64,000 nucleotides of DNA from a bacterium (GCA_030427205.1 JAUHXC010000048.1:1-64000), one strand, 5' to 3'; numbered from the stretch's first letter, positions 45,202 to 53,639 are shown. The notes: generated by a model from the letters alone, not told the origin. Made by a program: numbers and translations.

Positions 45202-47214
45202 CTACCGCTCGCCCAGCAGCGGCCGTGGCGGACCGGGCGTCGCCGGCGGACGGGCCAGCCCGGCGGTGCTTTCGAGCGCGGCGCACAGCGCAGCGGTCAT
45301 CGCGTCGGCCCGCGCCGCCTCGTCGACCACCCGATTCTCGAGCTGAGCCGGATCGGACGCGACGTCGAACAGCTGGCGGTGCCCGCGGCCCCAGTCCCAG
45401 ATCAGCGTCCAGTCTCCATCCCGCAGCAGGTACTGGCGGTGCACGTCTTCATAGGCCACCTCGCTCAGCACCGGCCCCGGCGCCGCCGCGCCGCGCATCG
45501 CCGGGCCCAGATCGCGCCCCTGCCACGTCGGCGCCGGCGCGACGCCCAACAGCCCGCCGATGGTCGGCGCCAGATCGACCAGCGAGACCGGCGCGTCGAC
45601 CCGCCGCGGCGCCAGCCCCGGCGCCCGCACGATCACCGGCACCGCCACCAGCTCGTCGAACAGCCCCGTCGAGTGATAGCCCGCCCCGCGCTCGCCGAAG
45701 GCCTCGCCGTGATCGGCGGTGAAGACCACCACCGTATCGCGGTCGAGCCCCGCCTGCCGCAGCAGCGTCAGCAGCCGGGCCACCTGCAGGTCGGTATAGA
45801 GCACCTCGGCCCGGTAGCGGGCCAGATCGGTATCGGCGGCGGTCTCGGTGCCCGGCGGCCAGCGATATGGGTGATGCGGGTCGAAGAGGTGCACCCAGGC
45901 GAAGAACGGCCGCCCGTCGCCGCGCTGCACGTGCTCGGTGATGAACCGCGTCGCCAGCCCCGCCGACGCGTGCCCGGTGACCGAGACCCCGTTGATGTTC
46001 AGATCGCGCACGATGTCCGGCGGATAGGTCGCGAAGCCCCGCCCCAGCCCGAAGGGCCCCAGGAAGCTCTCGTGCGGCGGCCAGCCGGCGGTGGCCCAGC
46101 CCGCCGCGCCCAGCCCCTCGGCCAGGGTCGGGTGCCGATCGAGGGCCGGCGTACCCACCCGCGGATCACCGGGCCACGCCCGCGGCCAGGGAGCCGGCGT
46201 CGTGCCCGGATCGAGCGGATGACGCACCCTCTCGTCGGCCGCGACCACCGTCGGGGCCCAGGCCAGGGCCCACGGATGGCGCCCGCTGTGCAGCGCGGCG
46301 ATCGACGGCAGGGTCATCGCCGCCGGCGCATAGGCCGCGGTGAAGACGACCGACTGCTCGGCCAGCTTCGCCAGCGCCGGCATATGCCGCGCCCCCGCGC
46401 CGGTCGGATCGCTCGCCGTATGATCCCGGCGCAGGGCGTCGACGGTGATCAAGAGCAGATTGAGCGGCTGCGCCGGCGCGACGGGCGCCCACTCGATCGC
46501 CGACGTCGGTGGCGCCGCGTCCAGACAGCCCGGCGTCGCCTCCCCGCCGTCGAACGGCGCCGGGTCGGCCGCGGTGAAGAGCCAGCCGACGCCGTCCCGG
46601 TCCACATCCGAGGCCCGATCGCCCAGCCAGGCCATATCCGCGGCGATCACCCCGTGGGCCAGAATCGCCGCCTTGCCGTCCTCCCGGGCCTGCAGGGCCA
46701 GATGGGCCACCGGCAGGCACAGCAGCAGGGCCGCCGCCCGAAACGCCCACCCGCGGGCGTCTGGGGCCGCTGCTGGCTCCTCTCTCGGGGAGTCGACGGG
46801 CGCCTCCTGGCGGACCAGCGCGACCCGCATCGCCCCCGTGAAGCACCCCAGCGCGGCCGAGCCCAGCGCCGCGTGATAGCCCGGGTACAGCCGCACGTAG
46901 AGCATCAGATCGGCGGTCCAGGCGGCGATGCCGGCGAGCACCAGCAGCGCGAACAGCGGCCAGCCCAGGCGACTCGCGGCCACCCGCCGCCCCAGGCCAC
47001 CGAGCGGCCCGATCCGGGCCAGGTCGAGCAGCAGGTCGGCGATCAACGCGCCGGCGAAGAGCAGCGCATACGCCGCGAGCAGACCGGCGAGCAGACCCGG
47101 CGGACCCGTGGGCAGCGCCTCGCGCCAGGTCAGGCCCCCGTACTCCAGGGCCAGCGCCAGCCCGGCGGCCAGCGCCGGCGCGGTCAGCGCGCGGCTCGGC
47201 GGCGTACGGCTCAT
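45202..47214 (-). CDS. Membrane-anchored sulfatase-fold enzyme
   Basis: 670 residues. The N-terminal about 230 residues contain around five transmembrane helices. The C-terminal domain is of the alkaline phosphatase/sulfatase superfamily: LNLLLITVDALRRDH, AMTLPSIAALHSGRHP, FFAWVHLFDPHHPY, VVVFTADHGEAFGE and VSLVDLAPTIGGLLG. The formylglycine motif C/SxPxR is replaced by TLPSI, with Thr at the nucleophile position as in phosphoglycerol or phosphoethanolamine transferases. A true sulfatase is therefore unlikely. The active site faces the periplasm, and envelope polymer modification is a possibility. An upstream broken frame overlaps its start. Confidence 0.8.
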   Translation of the reverse strand: MSRTPPSRALTAPALAAGLALALEYGGLTWREALPTGPPGLLAGLLAAYALLFAGALIADLLLDLARIGPLGGLGRRVAASRLGWPLFALLVLAGIAAWTADLMLYVRLYPGYHAALGSAALGCFTGAMRVALVRQEAPVDSPREEPAAAPDARGWAFRAAALLLCLPVAHLALQAREDGKAAILAHGVIAADMAWLGDRASDVDRDGVGWLFTAADPAPFDGGEATPGCLDAAPPTSAIEWAPVAPAQPLNLLLITVDALRRDHTASDPTGAGARHMPALAKLAEQSVVFTAAYAPAAMTLPSIAALHSGRHPWALAWAPTVVAADERVRHPLDPGTTPAPWPRAWPGDPRVGTPALDRHPTLAEGLGAAGWATAGWPPHESFLGPFGLGRGFATYPPDIVRDLNINGVSVTGHASAGLATRFITEHVQRGDGRPFFAWVHLFDPHHPYRWPPGTETAADTDLARYRAEVLYTDLQVARLLTLLRQAGLDRDTVVVFTADHGEAFGERGAGYHSTGLFDELVAVPVIVRAPGLAPRRVDAPVSLVDLAPTIGGLLGVAPAPTWQGRDLGPAMRGAAAPGPVLSEVAYEDVHRQYLLRDGDWTLIWDWGRGHRQLFDVASDPAQLENRVVDEAARADAMTAALCAALESTAGLARPPATPGPPRPLLGER

Positions 47215-47383
47215 CGGGTGGGCTCGGACACGATCAGGCGCACCTGCTGCTCCTGCGCGGCGGTCTGAGCGATCCAGGCCACCGCCAGCCGCGCGCCCGG
47301 GTCGGGGGGGTGCCCGGCGTCAGGCTCGGCACGAGACAGTCATCGGTGAGATCGAAGGCGACGATGAGCGCAGACCGCAGCAT
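47211..47383 (-). pseudogene. Possible small gene broken by a frameshift at a C7 run
   Basis: From an ATG at 47383 the minus strand reads MLRSALIVAFDLTDDCLVPS and LTPGTPP, then loses sense at seven C residues (47314-47320). Adding one base restores DPGARLAVAWIAQTAAQEQQ VRLIVSEPTR and a TGA at 47213-47211 that overlaps the sulfatase ATG in the ATGA style used elsewhere here. A sequencing error or a real mutation would both fit. The product would be about 57 residues and is not recognised. Confidence 0.3.
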
Positions 47384-47490
47384 GCCTCAGCCTCGAACAC
47401 GGCCTGGATCCAGTCAACCTCGCCCGCACCCGAGATCAGCACCGCCCACCAGCACCGCCAGGAAAGTTCACCAAAGCACGCGACCCGGTT

Positions 47491-47519
47491 TGACACGGCC
47501 CGGCCCTGCGCCTACCGTT
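47491..47519 (+). promoter_or_regulatory. tmRNA promoter TTGACA-N17-TACCGT
   Basis: A perfect TTGACA at 47491-47496, a 17-bp spacer and TACCGT at 47514-47519. Transcription should start near 47526, leaving about 84 nt of leader, with a GCCGTCGG/CCGACGGC hairpin, to be removed by RNase P. The rest of the 395-bp gap 47215-47609 holds only the broken frame at 47211-47383. Confidence 0.7.
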
Positions 47520-47609
47520 CGTGCCGCAACGGCTGACGCCGTCGGGGCATCCAACCGACGGCCACCGAGGCCGTCGCTCTGCAGATGCCCTGCAGAACTC
47601 TTTGAAAAT

Positions 47610-47968
47610 GGGGGCGATTGGTTTCGACGGGGATGCTGAAGCCCTGTCCGCGTGTCGCGCTTCTCGGTCAGCGCGTTAAAAAGGTCGAACGGCTATAACT
47701 GCCAATGATGATATGGAAATTGCTCTCGCCGCGTAAGTGAGCGTGAGTCGTCCTGCCAACCCTCGCCCATGGGGTTGAACGGGGCGTCACTTCAGTGGGC
47801 TGGCCAACGAGCGGTGTTCGGTACGCTCCGCGGCGAGATTTTCATCGAACTCCCCTGACTGGACGCCCGCCCGTGGGCATCCACCGGGGTAAATTCGAAC
47901 GCGGGATACACACGTAGACGGCAGAGGTGAACGATTTCCGGACCCGGGTTCGACTCCCGGCGCCTCCA
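47610..47968 (+). ncRNA. ssrA: tmRNA
   Basis: 359 nt. The 5' end GGGGGCGATTGGTTTCGACG pairs with the 3' end CGCCTCC, with GGGTTCGACTCCC as the T arm. The proteolysis tag is encoded at 47701-47736, starting at resume codon GCC, and reads ANDDMEIALAA before TAA; with the charged alanine the tag ends in the usual LAA degron. The 3' CCA is not encoded (the sequence continues CTC), unlike the nearby tRNA. It rescues stalled ribosomes with SmpB, which is not in this window. Confidence 0.95.
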
Positions 47969-47998
47969 CTCCGTGTGCGGCTTGGCCGCTGTACACCA

Positions 47999-48035
47999 GA
48001 CGCCCCGCCGGGCAACCGGCGGGGCGTCGCTTTTT
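47999..48035 (+). terminator. Rho-independent terminator of tmRNA
   Basis: A 13-bp perfect GC stem (47999-48011 with 48016-48028), tetraloop GCAA, then GCTTTTT. It lies 30 nt beyond the mature tmRNA end. Confidence 0.93.
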
Positions 48036-48085
48036 CGAAGCGACCACCACGGCGGGGGCCCCGAGCGCTCTGCGCGAACAGGGAA

Positions 48086-48298
48086 TCAGGGCTTCAGCAC
48101 CGACAGCGTCAGCAGGGCGCCATCGCAGGGTCGATCCGGCGTGCGCGTCGACCGCCCGGGTTCGGTCAGTCCCTTGGCGTCGGTCACGCTCGGGCCGTCC
48201 CGCCCGCGCAGGCTCCGCCGCTGGCGGCGGACCGGTCGACCGGCCGCGAAACGATTGCAATTCGGGCGGCTCGCGGGTAACCCCTGCGGACCGCTCAC
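48086..48298 (-). CDS. Doubtful small frame, possible gene remnant
   Basis: A 70-codon minus frame ending KGLTEPGRSTRTPDRPCDGA LLTLSVLKP. The C-terminal half has a protein-like composition; the N-terminal half does not. No ribosome site or family. Just downstream of tmRNA, a common integration site, it could be the relic of an inserted gene. No other feature is seen between 48036 and 48315. Confidence 0.2.
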   Translation of the reverse strand: MSGPQGLPASRPNCNRFAAGRPVRRQRRSLRGRDGPSVTDAKGLTEPGRSTRTPDRPCDGALLTLSVLKP

Positions 48299-48315
48299 GG
48301 ACGCTCGGGGCCCCC

Positions 48316-49005
48316 ATGATCACCGACGCTGTCATCCCCGCGCTGGACGAAGCCGCCAACATCGGCCGGGTGGTCGAGTCATTGGCCCCGTTCGGCCTGC
48401 GGCGGGTCGTGGTCTGCGACAACGGCAGCACCGATGGCACCGGCGACGTGGCCCGGGCGGCGGGGGCCGAGGTGGTCGTCGAGCCGCAGCGGGGCTATGG
48501 CGCCGCCTGCCTCGCCGCGCTGGCCCACCTGCGCCGCGACCCGCCGGATACGGTGCTCTTTCTCGACGGCGACGGCGCCGACGACGTGCGCCGGGTGCCC
48601 GACCTGCTGGCGCCCATCGAGCAGGACTGGGCCGACATGGTCATCGGCTCGCGCACGCTGGGGCGCGCCGAGCAGGGGGCGATCACGCCGGTGCAGAAGT
48701 TCGGCAACGTGCTGTCGAGCACCCTGGTCAGCGCCTTCTTCAAGGTGAAGTTCACCGATCTGGGGCCGTTTCGGGCCATCAGCTGGGCGGGGCTCGAGCG
48801 GCTGGAGATGGCCGACCGCGACTTCGGCTGGACGGTCGAGATGCAGGCCAAAGCCGCCCGCCGCGGGTTGCGCTGCGCCGAGATCCCGGTGGACGCGCAC
48901 GTGCGCATGGCCGGGCAGAGCAAGGTCTCGGGCACGGTGAAGGGGTCGGTCAAGGCGGGGGTGAAGATCCTCTACACCATCGGCCGTGAGGCGCTGCGCC
49001 GATGA
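48316..49005 (+). CDS. Family 2 glycosyltransferase
   Basis: 229 residues of the GT-A fold: AVIPALDEAANIGRVVESLA, VVVCDNGSTDGTGDVARAAG, LFLDGDGADD (DxD-type metal site) and VIGSRTLG. The C-terminal part has FRAISWAGLERL and HVRMAGQSKVSGTVKGSVKA, matching dolichyl-phosphate-sugar-synthase-like proteins without membrane helices. It overlaps the next gene by ATGA. The sugar acceptor is unknown. Confidence 0.88.
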   Translation: MITDAVIPALDEAANIGRVVESLAPFGLRRVVVCDNGSTDGTGDVARAAGAEVVVEPQRGYGAACLAALAHLRRDPPDTVLFLDGDGADDVRRVPDLLAPIEQDWADMVIGSRTLGRAEQGAITPVQKFGNVLSSTLVSAFFKVKFTDLGPFRAISWAGLERLEMADRDFGWTVEMQAKAARRGLRCAEIPVDAHVRMAGQSKVSGTVKGSVKAGVKILYTIGREALRR

Positions 49006-49691
49006 GCGAGGCGAAGACCGAGCGGCTGATGATCTTCGCCAAGGCGCCGATGCCCGGGCGGGTGAAGACCCGGCTCCTGCTGCCGCCCGAGACGGCCGCG
49101 GCGGTGCACGCCGCCTTCGTGCGCGACGTGGTCGAGCGCCACGGCCGACCGGGGCGTCATGTGACGCTGTGGCGGGCGGGTGATCCGGATCATCCGCTGT
49201 GGGCCGAGCTGGTCGCGGCCCACGGCATCGCGCTGGCGGAGCAGCCGGCGGGCGACCTGGGTGATCGCATGGCGGCGGCCTTCGCCGCGACGGGCGCTGC
49301 GGGCGATCCGGTCGTGATCCTGGGCACCGACTCGCCGACGCTGCCGCCGCAGCGGGTCGACGCCGCCTTCGCGGCGCTCGCCGAGCGGGACGCGGTGATC
49401 ACCCCGGCCTGTGACGGCGGCTACGTGCTGCTGGGCCTGCGCGGGGCGGCGACCCGCGACCGCACGATCTTCCCGAAGGGGCTGGCCTGGGGCACCGAGG
49501 CGGTGCTGCCGACGACGCTCGACGCGCTCGCGGCCCGCGGCGACTTCGCGGTGCTCGACCCGTGGTACGACGTCGACCGCCCGATCGACCTGCGTTGGAT
49601 GCGGCATCACCTGCCATTGCTCGACGGGCCGGCCCCGCGGCATACGCGGGCGGTCCTGCAGCTGCTCGACGGGCTGGCCGGGGCCAGATGA
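49002..49691 (+). CDS. TIGR04282/DUF2064 glycosyltransferase-like protein
   Basis: 229 residues. The family hallmark is the N-terminal IFAKAPMPGRVKTRL, followed by GDLGDRMAAAF, VVILGTDSPTLPP and DGGYVLLGL. These proteins are small nucleotidyl/glycosyl-transferase-fold enzymes, often placed next to a GT2 as here; some relatives are linked to arsenosugar synthesis. No arsenic genes are nearby, so that role is not claimed. It is translationally coupled at both ends (ATGA at 49002 and 49688). Confidence 0.85.
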   Translation: MSEAKTERLMIFAKAPMPGRVKTRLLLPPETAAAVHAAFVRDVVERHGRPGRHVTLWRAGDPDHPLWAELVAAHGIALAEQPAGDLGDRMAAAFAATGAAGDPVVILGTDSPTLPPQRVDAAFAALAERDAVITPACDGGYVLLGLRGAATRDRTIFPKGLAWGTEAVLPTTLDALAARGDFAVLDPWYDVDRPIDLRWMRHHLPLLDGPAPRHTRAVLQLLDGLAGAR

Positions 49692-50908
49692 GCGATGACC
49701 CCGTGAGCGACTACCCGGCGTTTCTGAAGCGCCTCTTCGCGCTGACCCGCTTCGGCGAGAAGCGCAGCCTCGACGGGCCGCGCGCGATGAACGCGGCGCT
49801 GGCCGACCCGCTGAGCGCGTACCGCGCGGTGGTCATCGGCGGCACCAACGGCAAAGGCAGCACCTGCGCCTTCCTCGAAGCGGCGCTGCGGGCGCAGGGC
49901 CTGTCGACGGGGCTGTATACCTCGCCGCATCTGGTCAGCTACCGCGAGCGCATCCGCCTCGACGGGCACGACGTGCCGGTCTCGACGCTGCTGAAGACGG
50001 GGCCGCGGGTGCTCGACGCCGCCGACCGGGTGCGCGCGTCGTTCTTCGAGGCCTCGTGGGCCCTGGCGGCGCTGCTCTTCGCCGAGCACGGGGTCGACGT
50101 GGCGATCTTCGAGGTGGGCATGGGCGGGCGGCTCGACGCGGCCAACGCCTGCGAGCCGGTGGCCTCGGCGGTGGTCAGCGTGGGGCTGGACCATACCCGG
50201 GCGCTGGGCACGACCATCCCCGAGATCGCGACCGAGAAGGGGGCCATCTTCCGCGCGGGGCGGCCGGCCCTGACCACCGCGCACGACGCCGCGATCCCCG
50301 CGCTGAAGGCGTGGGCCCCGCAGCTGCAGCGGGTGGCGGTGCGTGACGACCTGCCGCCGCTGCCGCTGCCCGGCGCCCACCAGCAGAGCAACGCCAGCCT
50401 GGCCCTGGCGTTGGCCGCGGCCATCGGCCATCCGGCGGCGCCGGCCGATCTGCTCGGCGTGCGCTGGCCGGGCCGCGCCGAGCGCATCGACGACGTGGTG
50501 ATCGACTGCGCCCACAACCCGCCGGCTGCCGAGGCGCTGGCGGCGTGGATCGACGCCGCGCAGGCCGGTCCGACGCCTTTGGGACCGCTGCACCTGATCT
50601 TCGGCGGCATGGCCGACAAGGACCTGGGCCCGATCGCCGACGCGCTCGCCCCGCGGGTGGCCAGCGTCGAGCTGGTGACCCCCGAGTATCGCCGGCGGGC
50701 CGAGGCGGCCGCGCTGGCGCCGCTCTTCGAGGGCAAGGCGGGGCCGGCGGCGCTGACGGTGGGCCGATCGGTGGGCGCGGCGCTCGATCGCCGCCCGGCG
50801 GGGCATACGACGCTGGTGGCCGGCTCGTGCTTCCTGGCCGGCGAGGCCCGCGCGCACCTGCTGGGGCTCGAGTTCCCCGAGGCGGGGCTCTACACCACCG
50901 CCCGCTGA
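49688..50908 (+). CDS. folC: Folylpolyglutamate synthase / dihydrofolate synthase
   Basis: 406 residues of the Mur ligase family. The ATP-binding loop is VIGGTNGKGSTCAFLE, with SPHLVSYRERIRLDG, FEVGMGGRLDAAN, SVGLDHTRALG and IDCAHNPPAAEALA. It adds glutamate to dihydropteroate and folates. The start ATG overlaps the preceding stop. The usual partner accD is not adjacent. Confidence 0.92.
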   Translation: MSDDPVSDYPAFLKRLFALTRFGEKRSLDGPRAMNAALADPLSAYRAVVIGGTNGKGSTCAFLEAALRAQGLSTGLYTSPHLVSYRERIRLDGHDVPVSTLLKTGPRVLDAADRVRASFFEASWALAALLFAEHGVDVAIFEVGMGGRLDAANACEPVASAVVSVGLDHTRALGTTIPEIATEKGAIFRAGRPALTTAHDAAIPALKAWAPQLQRVAVRDDLPPLPLPGAHQQSNASLALALAAAIGHPAAPADLLGVRWPGRAERIDDVVIDCAHNPPAAEALAAWIDAAQAGPTPLGPLHLIFGGMADKDLGPIADALAPRVASVELVTPEYRRRAEAAALAPLFEGKAGPAALTVGRSVGAALDRRPAGHTTLVAGSCFLAGEARAHLLGLEFPEAGLYTTAR

Positions 50909-50927
50909 GGCCCGCCCCGGTGCGCGA

Positions 50928-51761
50928 TCAGAAGCCGGGCGGCCACAGCGTCGTCGGCAGCTCGTCTTGATGCAGCATGCTCAAGACGTCCATCGAGATC
51001 GCGACCCCCCAGTGCAGCAGCACGCCGCCCCAGATCGAGCGGTACTTCATCGACAGGCAGCCGAGCACCACCCCGGCGACGATGGCCGCGAGGCTCTCGG
51101 TGCCCGTCTTCTGGAAGTGCAGCATGCAGTAGGGGATGACCATGATGAACACCGCCCCGTAGCCCGCCCAGCGGCGCAGGCCGTCGAGCAGCGCGCCGCG
51201 GAAGAGGAACTCCAGCGCGAAGAACTGCACCCCGTAGGCCAGCTCCCAGGCGATCAGATCGGCCCAGCTGCGCCCGGCGAAGCGGTAGAAGGGGTAGATC
51301 GCCTGGTTGGCCGGCATGAACGAGGCGATGACGACCACCACCGCCATGATGCCCGCCAGCGCGCCGTAGACGCCCAGGTGCCCGGTGAAGCCACGCAGGC
51401 CCATATAGCCCGACTCGATCACCGAGCGGCCGTTGACCTTGAACCAGATGGCGGGCACCAGCACGTAGCCGATGACGCAGAAGGCGACCCAGTGGAAGAG
51501 CGCCAGCAGGTCGTAGAGCGGGTGGTCGCGGGTATAGGCCAGGCTGGCGCCGATCGGGTCGCCGGCGGCGGTCATGCGCTCGACCACGTCGGCCTTGAGC
51601 GCGTCGCCGAAGAGGTCGAGGAAGACGGTCTCGGAGCCGACGAACTGCGTGATCGTCAGCCCGATCGCGGCGACGACGAGCACGCCCGCTTCGAACCGGC
51701 CGAACGGCGCGCCGCCCTCCACCGCGTCGGGCGCGATCTGGCGATAGAGCCAGCCCAGCAT
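50928..51761 (-). CDS. CPBP-family intramembrane metalloprotease-like protein
   Basis: 277 residues from an ATG at 51761 that overlaps the stop of the lipoyl-PurE gene (TGATG). About eight hydrophobic segments. The CPBP/Rce1 core is visible as FALEFLFRGALLDGL, VIPYCMLHF and GVVLGCLSMKYRSIWGGVLL followed by HW. In the usual EExxxR motif the first Glu is replaced by Leu (LEFLFR), so catalysis is uncertain, although the second Glu, Arg and both His-containing motifs remain. It is coupled to the preceding gene. Confidence 0.8.
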   Translation of the reverse strand: MLGWLYRQIAPDAVEGGAPFGRFEAGVLVVAAIGLTITQFVGSETVFLDLFGDALKADVVERMTAAGDPIGASLAYTRDHPLYDLLALFHWVAFCVIGYVLVPAIWFKVNGRSVIESGYMGLRGFTGHLGVYGALAGIMAVVVVIASFMPANQAIYPFYRFAGRSWADLIAWELAYGVQFFALEFLFRGALLDGLRRWAGYGAVFIMVIPYCMLHFQKTGTESLAAIVAGVVLGCLSMKYRSIWGGVLLHWGVAISMDVLSMLHQDELPTTLWPPGF

Positions 51762-52615
51762 CAGAACAACTCGCCGGAGAATCCACCGCTGGGGTTGTCG
51801 CTCTCGCCGGCGAGCAGCGCCGCGGTGCGCGGGTCGAACGCGGCGATGAAGCGCGAGACGAAGCACACCGCCTGCCGCGCGCCGCGATCGCCGGGGGCCA
51901 CGCTGACCACCGGCACGCCGCCGGGCACGTGGGTCGCGCCCAACAGCCCCGCCAGCCCCGCCGCTTCGTCGGGCCGGGGGATGGCCACCACCGGCAGCCG
52001 CGCCTCGGCGGCGACCACCGCCGCCAGGTGCGCGCCGGCCCCGCCGCAGACCAGCACCGCGCGCACCGCGCGGTCGGACGCCGCGCGAGCGAACTCGTGG
52101 ATCCGGATCGGCTGCCCGATGCGCAGGCGATGGCGCTCGTAGCCCAGCCCCAGCCGCTCGAGCTCACCGACGGCGACCTCGGCCACCGGCTCGTCCCGCG
52201 CGCTCTCGGTGACCACCGCCACCCGACTGCGGGTCGGTACCGAGCGGCCGATGGGGCTGTCGTCGATGTCGTCGAGAAAGGCCGGCGGCGTGCTGTGCAG
52301 CGTCGCGCCGAGCAGCGACTGCCCGGCGAGGCTGTGGGACGGTCGCAGGGCCGGCGGCGAGAGGTGCTCCCACTCTTCGCGGGTGCCGATGCGGGCCACG
52401 AGCGAGCCGACCCGCACCTCGTCGCCCGGGTGGCGCACGTGCTCGACGAGCACCCCCGACGTGGGCGCGGGCACCTCGGCGTCGACCTTGTCGGCCGAGA
52501 TCTCGAACAGCGGCTCGTCGGCTTCGACCCGCTCACCGGGCTCTCGGAGCCAGCGGATCAGCGTCCCGTGGGTCACCCCGTCTCCCAGAGACGGTACGAC
52601 GACGTCGACGGCCAT
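51761..52615 (-). CDS. Lipoyl-domain / PurE-like domain fusion protein
   Basis: 284 residues. Residues 1-77 form a 2-oxoacid-dehydrogenase-type lipoyl domain with the modification site SADKVD (K43) in the expected turn. After a 45-residue linker, residues about 128-272 resemble PurE/AIR carboxylase: RVAVVTESARDEPVAEVAVG, LERLGLGYERHRLR, VLVCGGAGAHLAAVVAAEAR, LPVVAIPRPD and PGGVPVVSVAPGDRGARQA. The catalytic SAHR-type motif of PurE is replaced (RIGQPIRI), so purine carboxylation is unlikely. E1 and E3 partners are not nearby. It is coupled to the CPBP gene. I know of no described example of this architecture. Confidence 0.8.
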   Translation of the reverse strand: MAVDVVVPSLGDGVTHGTLIRWLREPGERVEADEPLFEISADKVDAEVPAPTSGVLVEHVRHPGDEVRVGSLVARIGTREEWEHLSPPALRPSHSLAGQSLLGATLHSTPPAFLDDIDDSPIGRSVPTRSRVAVVTESARDEPVAEVAVGELERLGLGYERHRLRIGQPIRIHEFARAASDRAVRAVLVCGGAGAHLAAVVAAEARLPVVAIPRPDEAAGLAGLLGATHVPGGVPVVSVAPGDRGARQAVCFVSRFIAAFDPRTAALLAGESDNPSGGFSGELF

Positions 52616-52667
52616 GGGGCTCCTCGCGGCGGGTAGCGACGCCCGGGAGATAGCATGCCCGGCGCGA

Positions 52668-53528
52668 ATGGTCCATCATCGGGCGGTGCGCCGCGCGACC
52701 TTCATCTGGTTGTCCCTGGCCCTGTCGACCGGCGGGGTGGTCGGGGTGGTGGTGCATCTCTACGGCCCGGGGCCGCTGCGCGCGCAGGCCCCCTGGCTGG
52801 GGTTCATCGTCGCCATCGCCGTCTACTTCGCCCGCTACATCCGCCTGCGCGCGCCCACCGACCGCCACAGCCGCAGCCGGGCCTCGCTGACGCCGCGGGG
52901 CAAGCGCGGGTTGCTCGCGGTGCTCGGCCTCGCGACGCTGTCCGGCGCCGGCTGGGCCGCCTGGCAGGGCCTGCAGGGCTACGACGAGCTGACGCCGGCG
53001 ATGCTGCTCGGCGACGCGCCGCCCGAGGCGGGCTTCTTCATCGCCGAGGGCAAGCCGCAGCTCGAGGCGCTGTACCACCTCGGTGACGGGCCGGGTCAGC
53101 GGTTCCTGGTGCCGCTCGATACGTTCGAAGGGCGGCTGCTGGTCATCGTCGATCGCCAGCCGCCCACGACGTCGGTGCGGGTCTCGGGGCAGCTCGAGAC
53201 CCGCCTGCGCGCGGTGCAGACCGGCGCGCCGGGCGCCGACGACGCGCAGACCTCGGTGCTCGGGCCCGTCGAGGGCTCGACCGATGGCCCGGCGCCGTTT
53301 CTGCCGCAATATCGCCAGCATCTGCGGTTGCCGGCCGACGCCCGGGTCTGGTTCCTCGACACCGGCGTGCGCGCGGGCATCAACCTGACGACCGTCCTGC
53401 TGGTGCTGGTGCCGGGCTTTCTCTTCCTGCTGACCGTCGGTGCGCCCACCCGCCCGACCGGGCCGCGCATGACCATCCCCCGGCGCCCGGGCCGGACGAC
53501 CCGCCCGGGGCGCGCGCGCCGCGCCTGA
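52668..53528 (+). CDS. Membrane protein of unknown function
   Basis: 286 residues. Two N-terminal helices (FIWLSLALSTGGVVGVVVHL, WLGFIVAIAVYFARYI), a basic loop, a third helix (GLLAVLGLATLSGAGWAAW), an about 130-residue extracytoplasmic domain and a C-terminal helix (TVLLVLVPGFLFLLTVG) with a basic Pro/Arg tail. No family recognised. It is divergent from the lipoyl-PurE gene. Confidence 0.65.
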   Translation: MVHHRAVRRATFIWLSLALSTGGVVGVVVHLYGPGPLRAQAPWLGFIVAIAVYFARYIRLRAPTDRHSRSRASLTPRGKRGLLAVLGLATLSGAGWAAWQGLQGYDELTPAMLLGDAPPEAGFFIAEGKPQLEALYHLGDGPGQRFLVPLDTFEGRLLVIVDRQPPTTSVRVSGQLETRLRAVQTGAPGADDAQTSVLGPVEGSTDGPAPFLPQYRQHLRLPADARVWFLDTGVRAGINLTTVLLVLVPGFLFLLTVGAPTRPTGPRMTIPRRPGRTTRPGRARRA

Positions 53529-53553
53529 TCGGCGCAGGCCGGGCGTCTCGATC

Positions 53554-53582
53554 TTGACACCCCCCAAGCCCCGACCTACCCT
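53554..53582 (+). promoter_or_regulatory. Promoter TTGACA-N17-TACCCT
   Basis: TTGACA at 53554-53559, a 17-bp spacer and TACCCT at 53577-53582, 57 bp before the beta-barrel gene. It has the same form as the promoters at 35250 and 47491. Confidence 0.6.
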
Positions 53583-53639
53583 CGGCGAGCGTCGCCGGGT
53601 CCGGCGATGCGCCACCCTGTCTTCGACCCGGGAGGGCGA

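Noticed and set aside
47610..48298. Integrated element at the tmRNA 3' end
   Set aside because: No integrase gene or duplicate of the tmRNA 3' end is present within the following 10 kb; only a doubtful remnant frame at 48086 hints at one.
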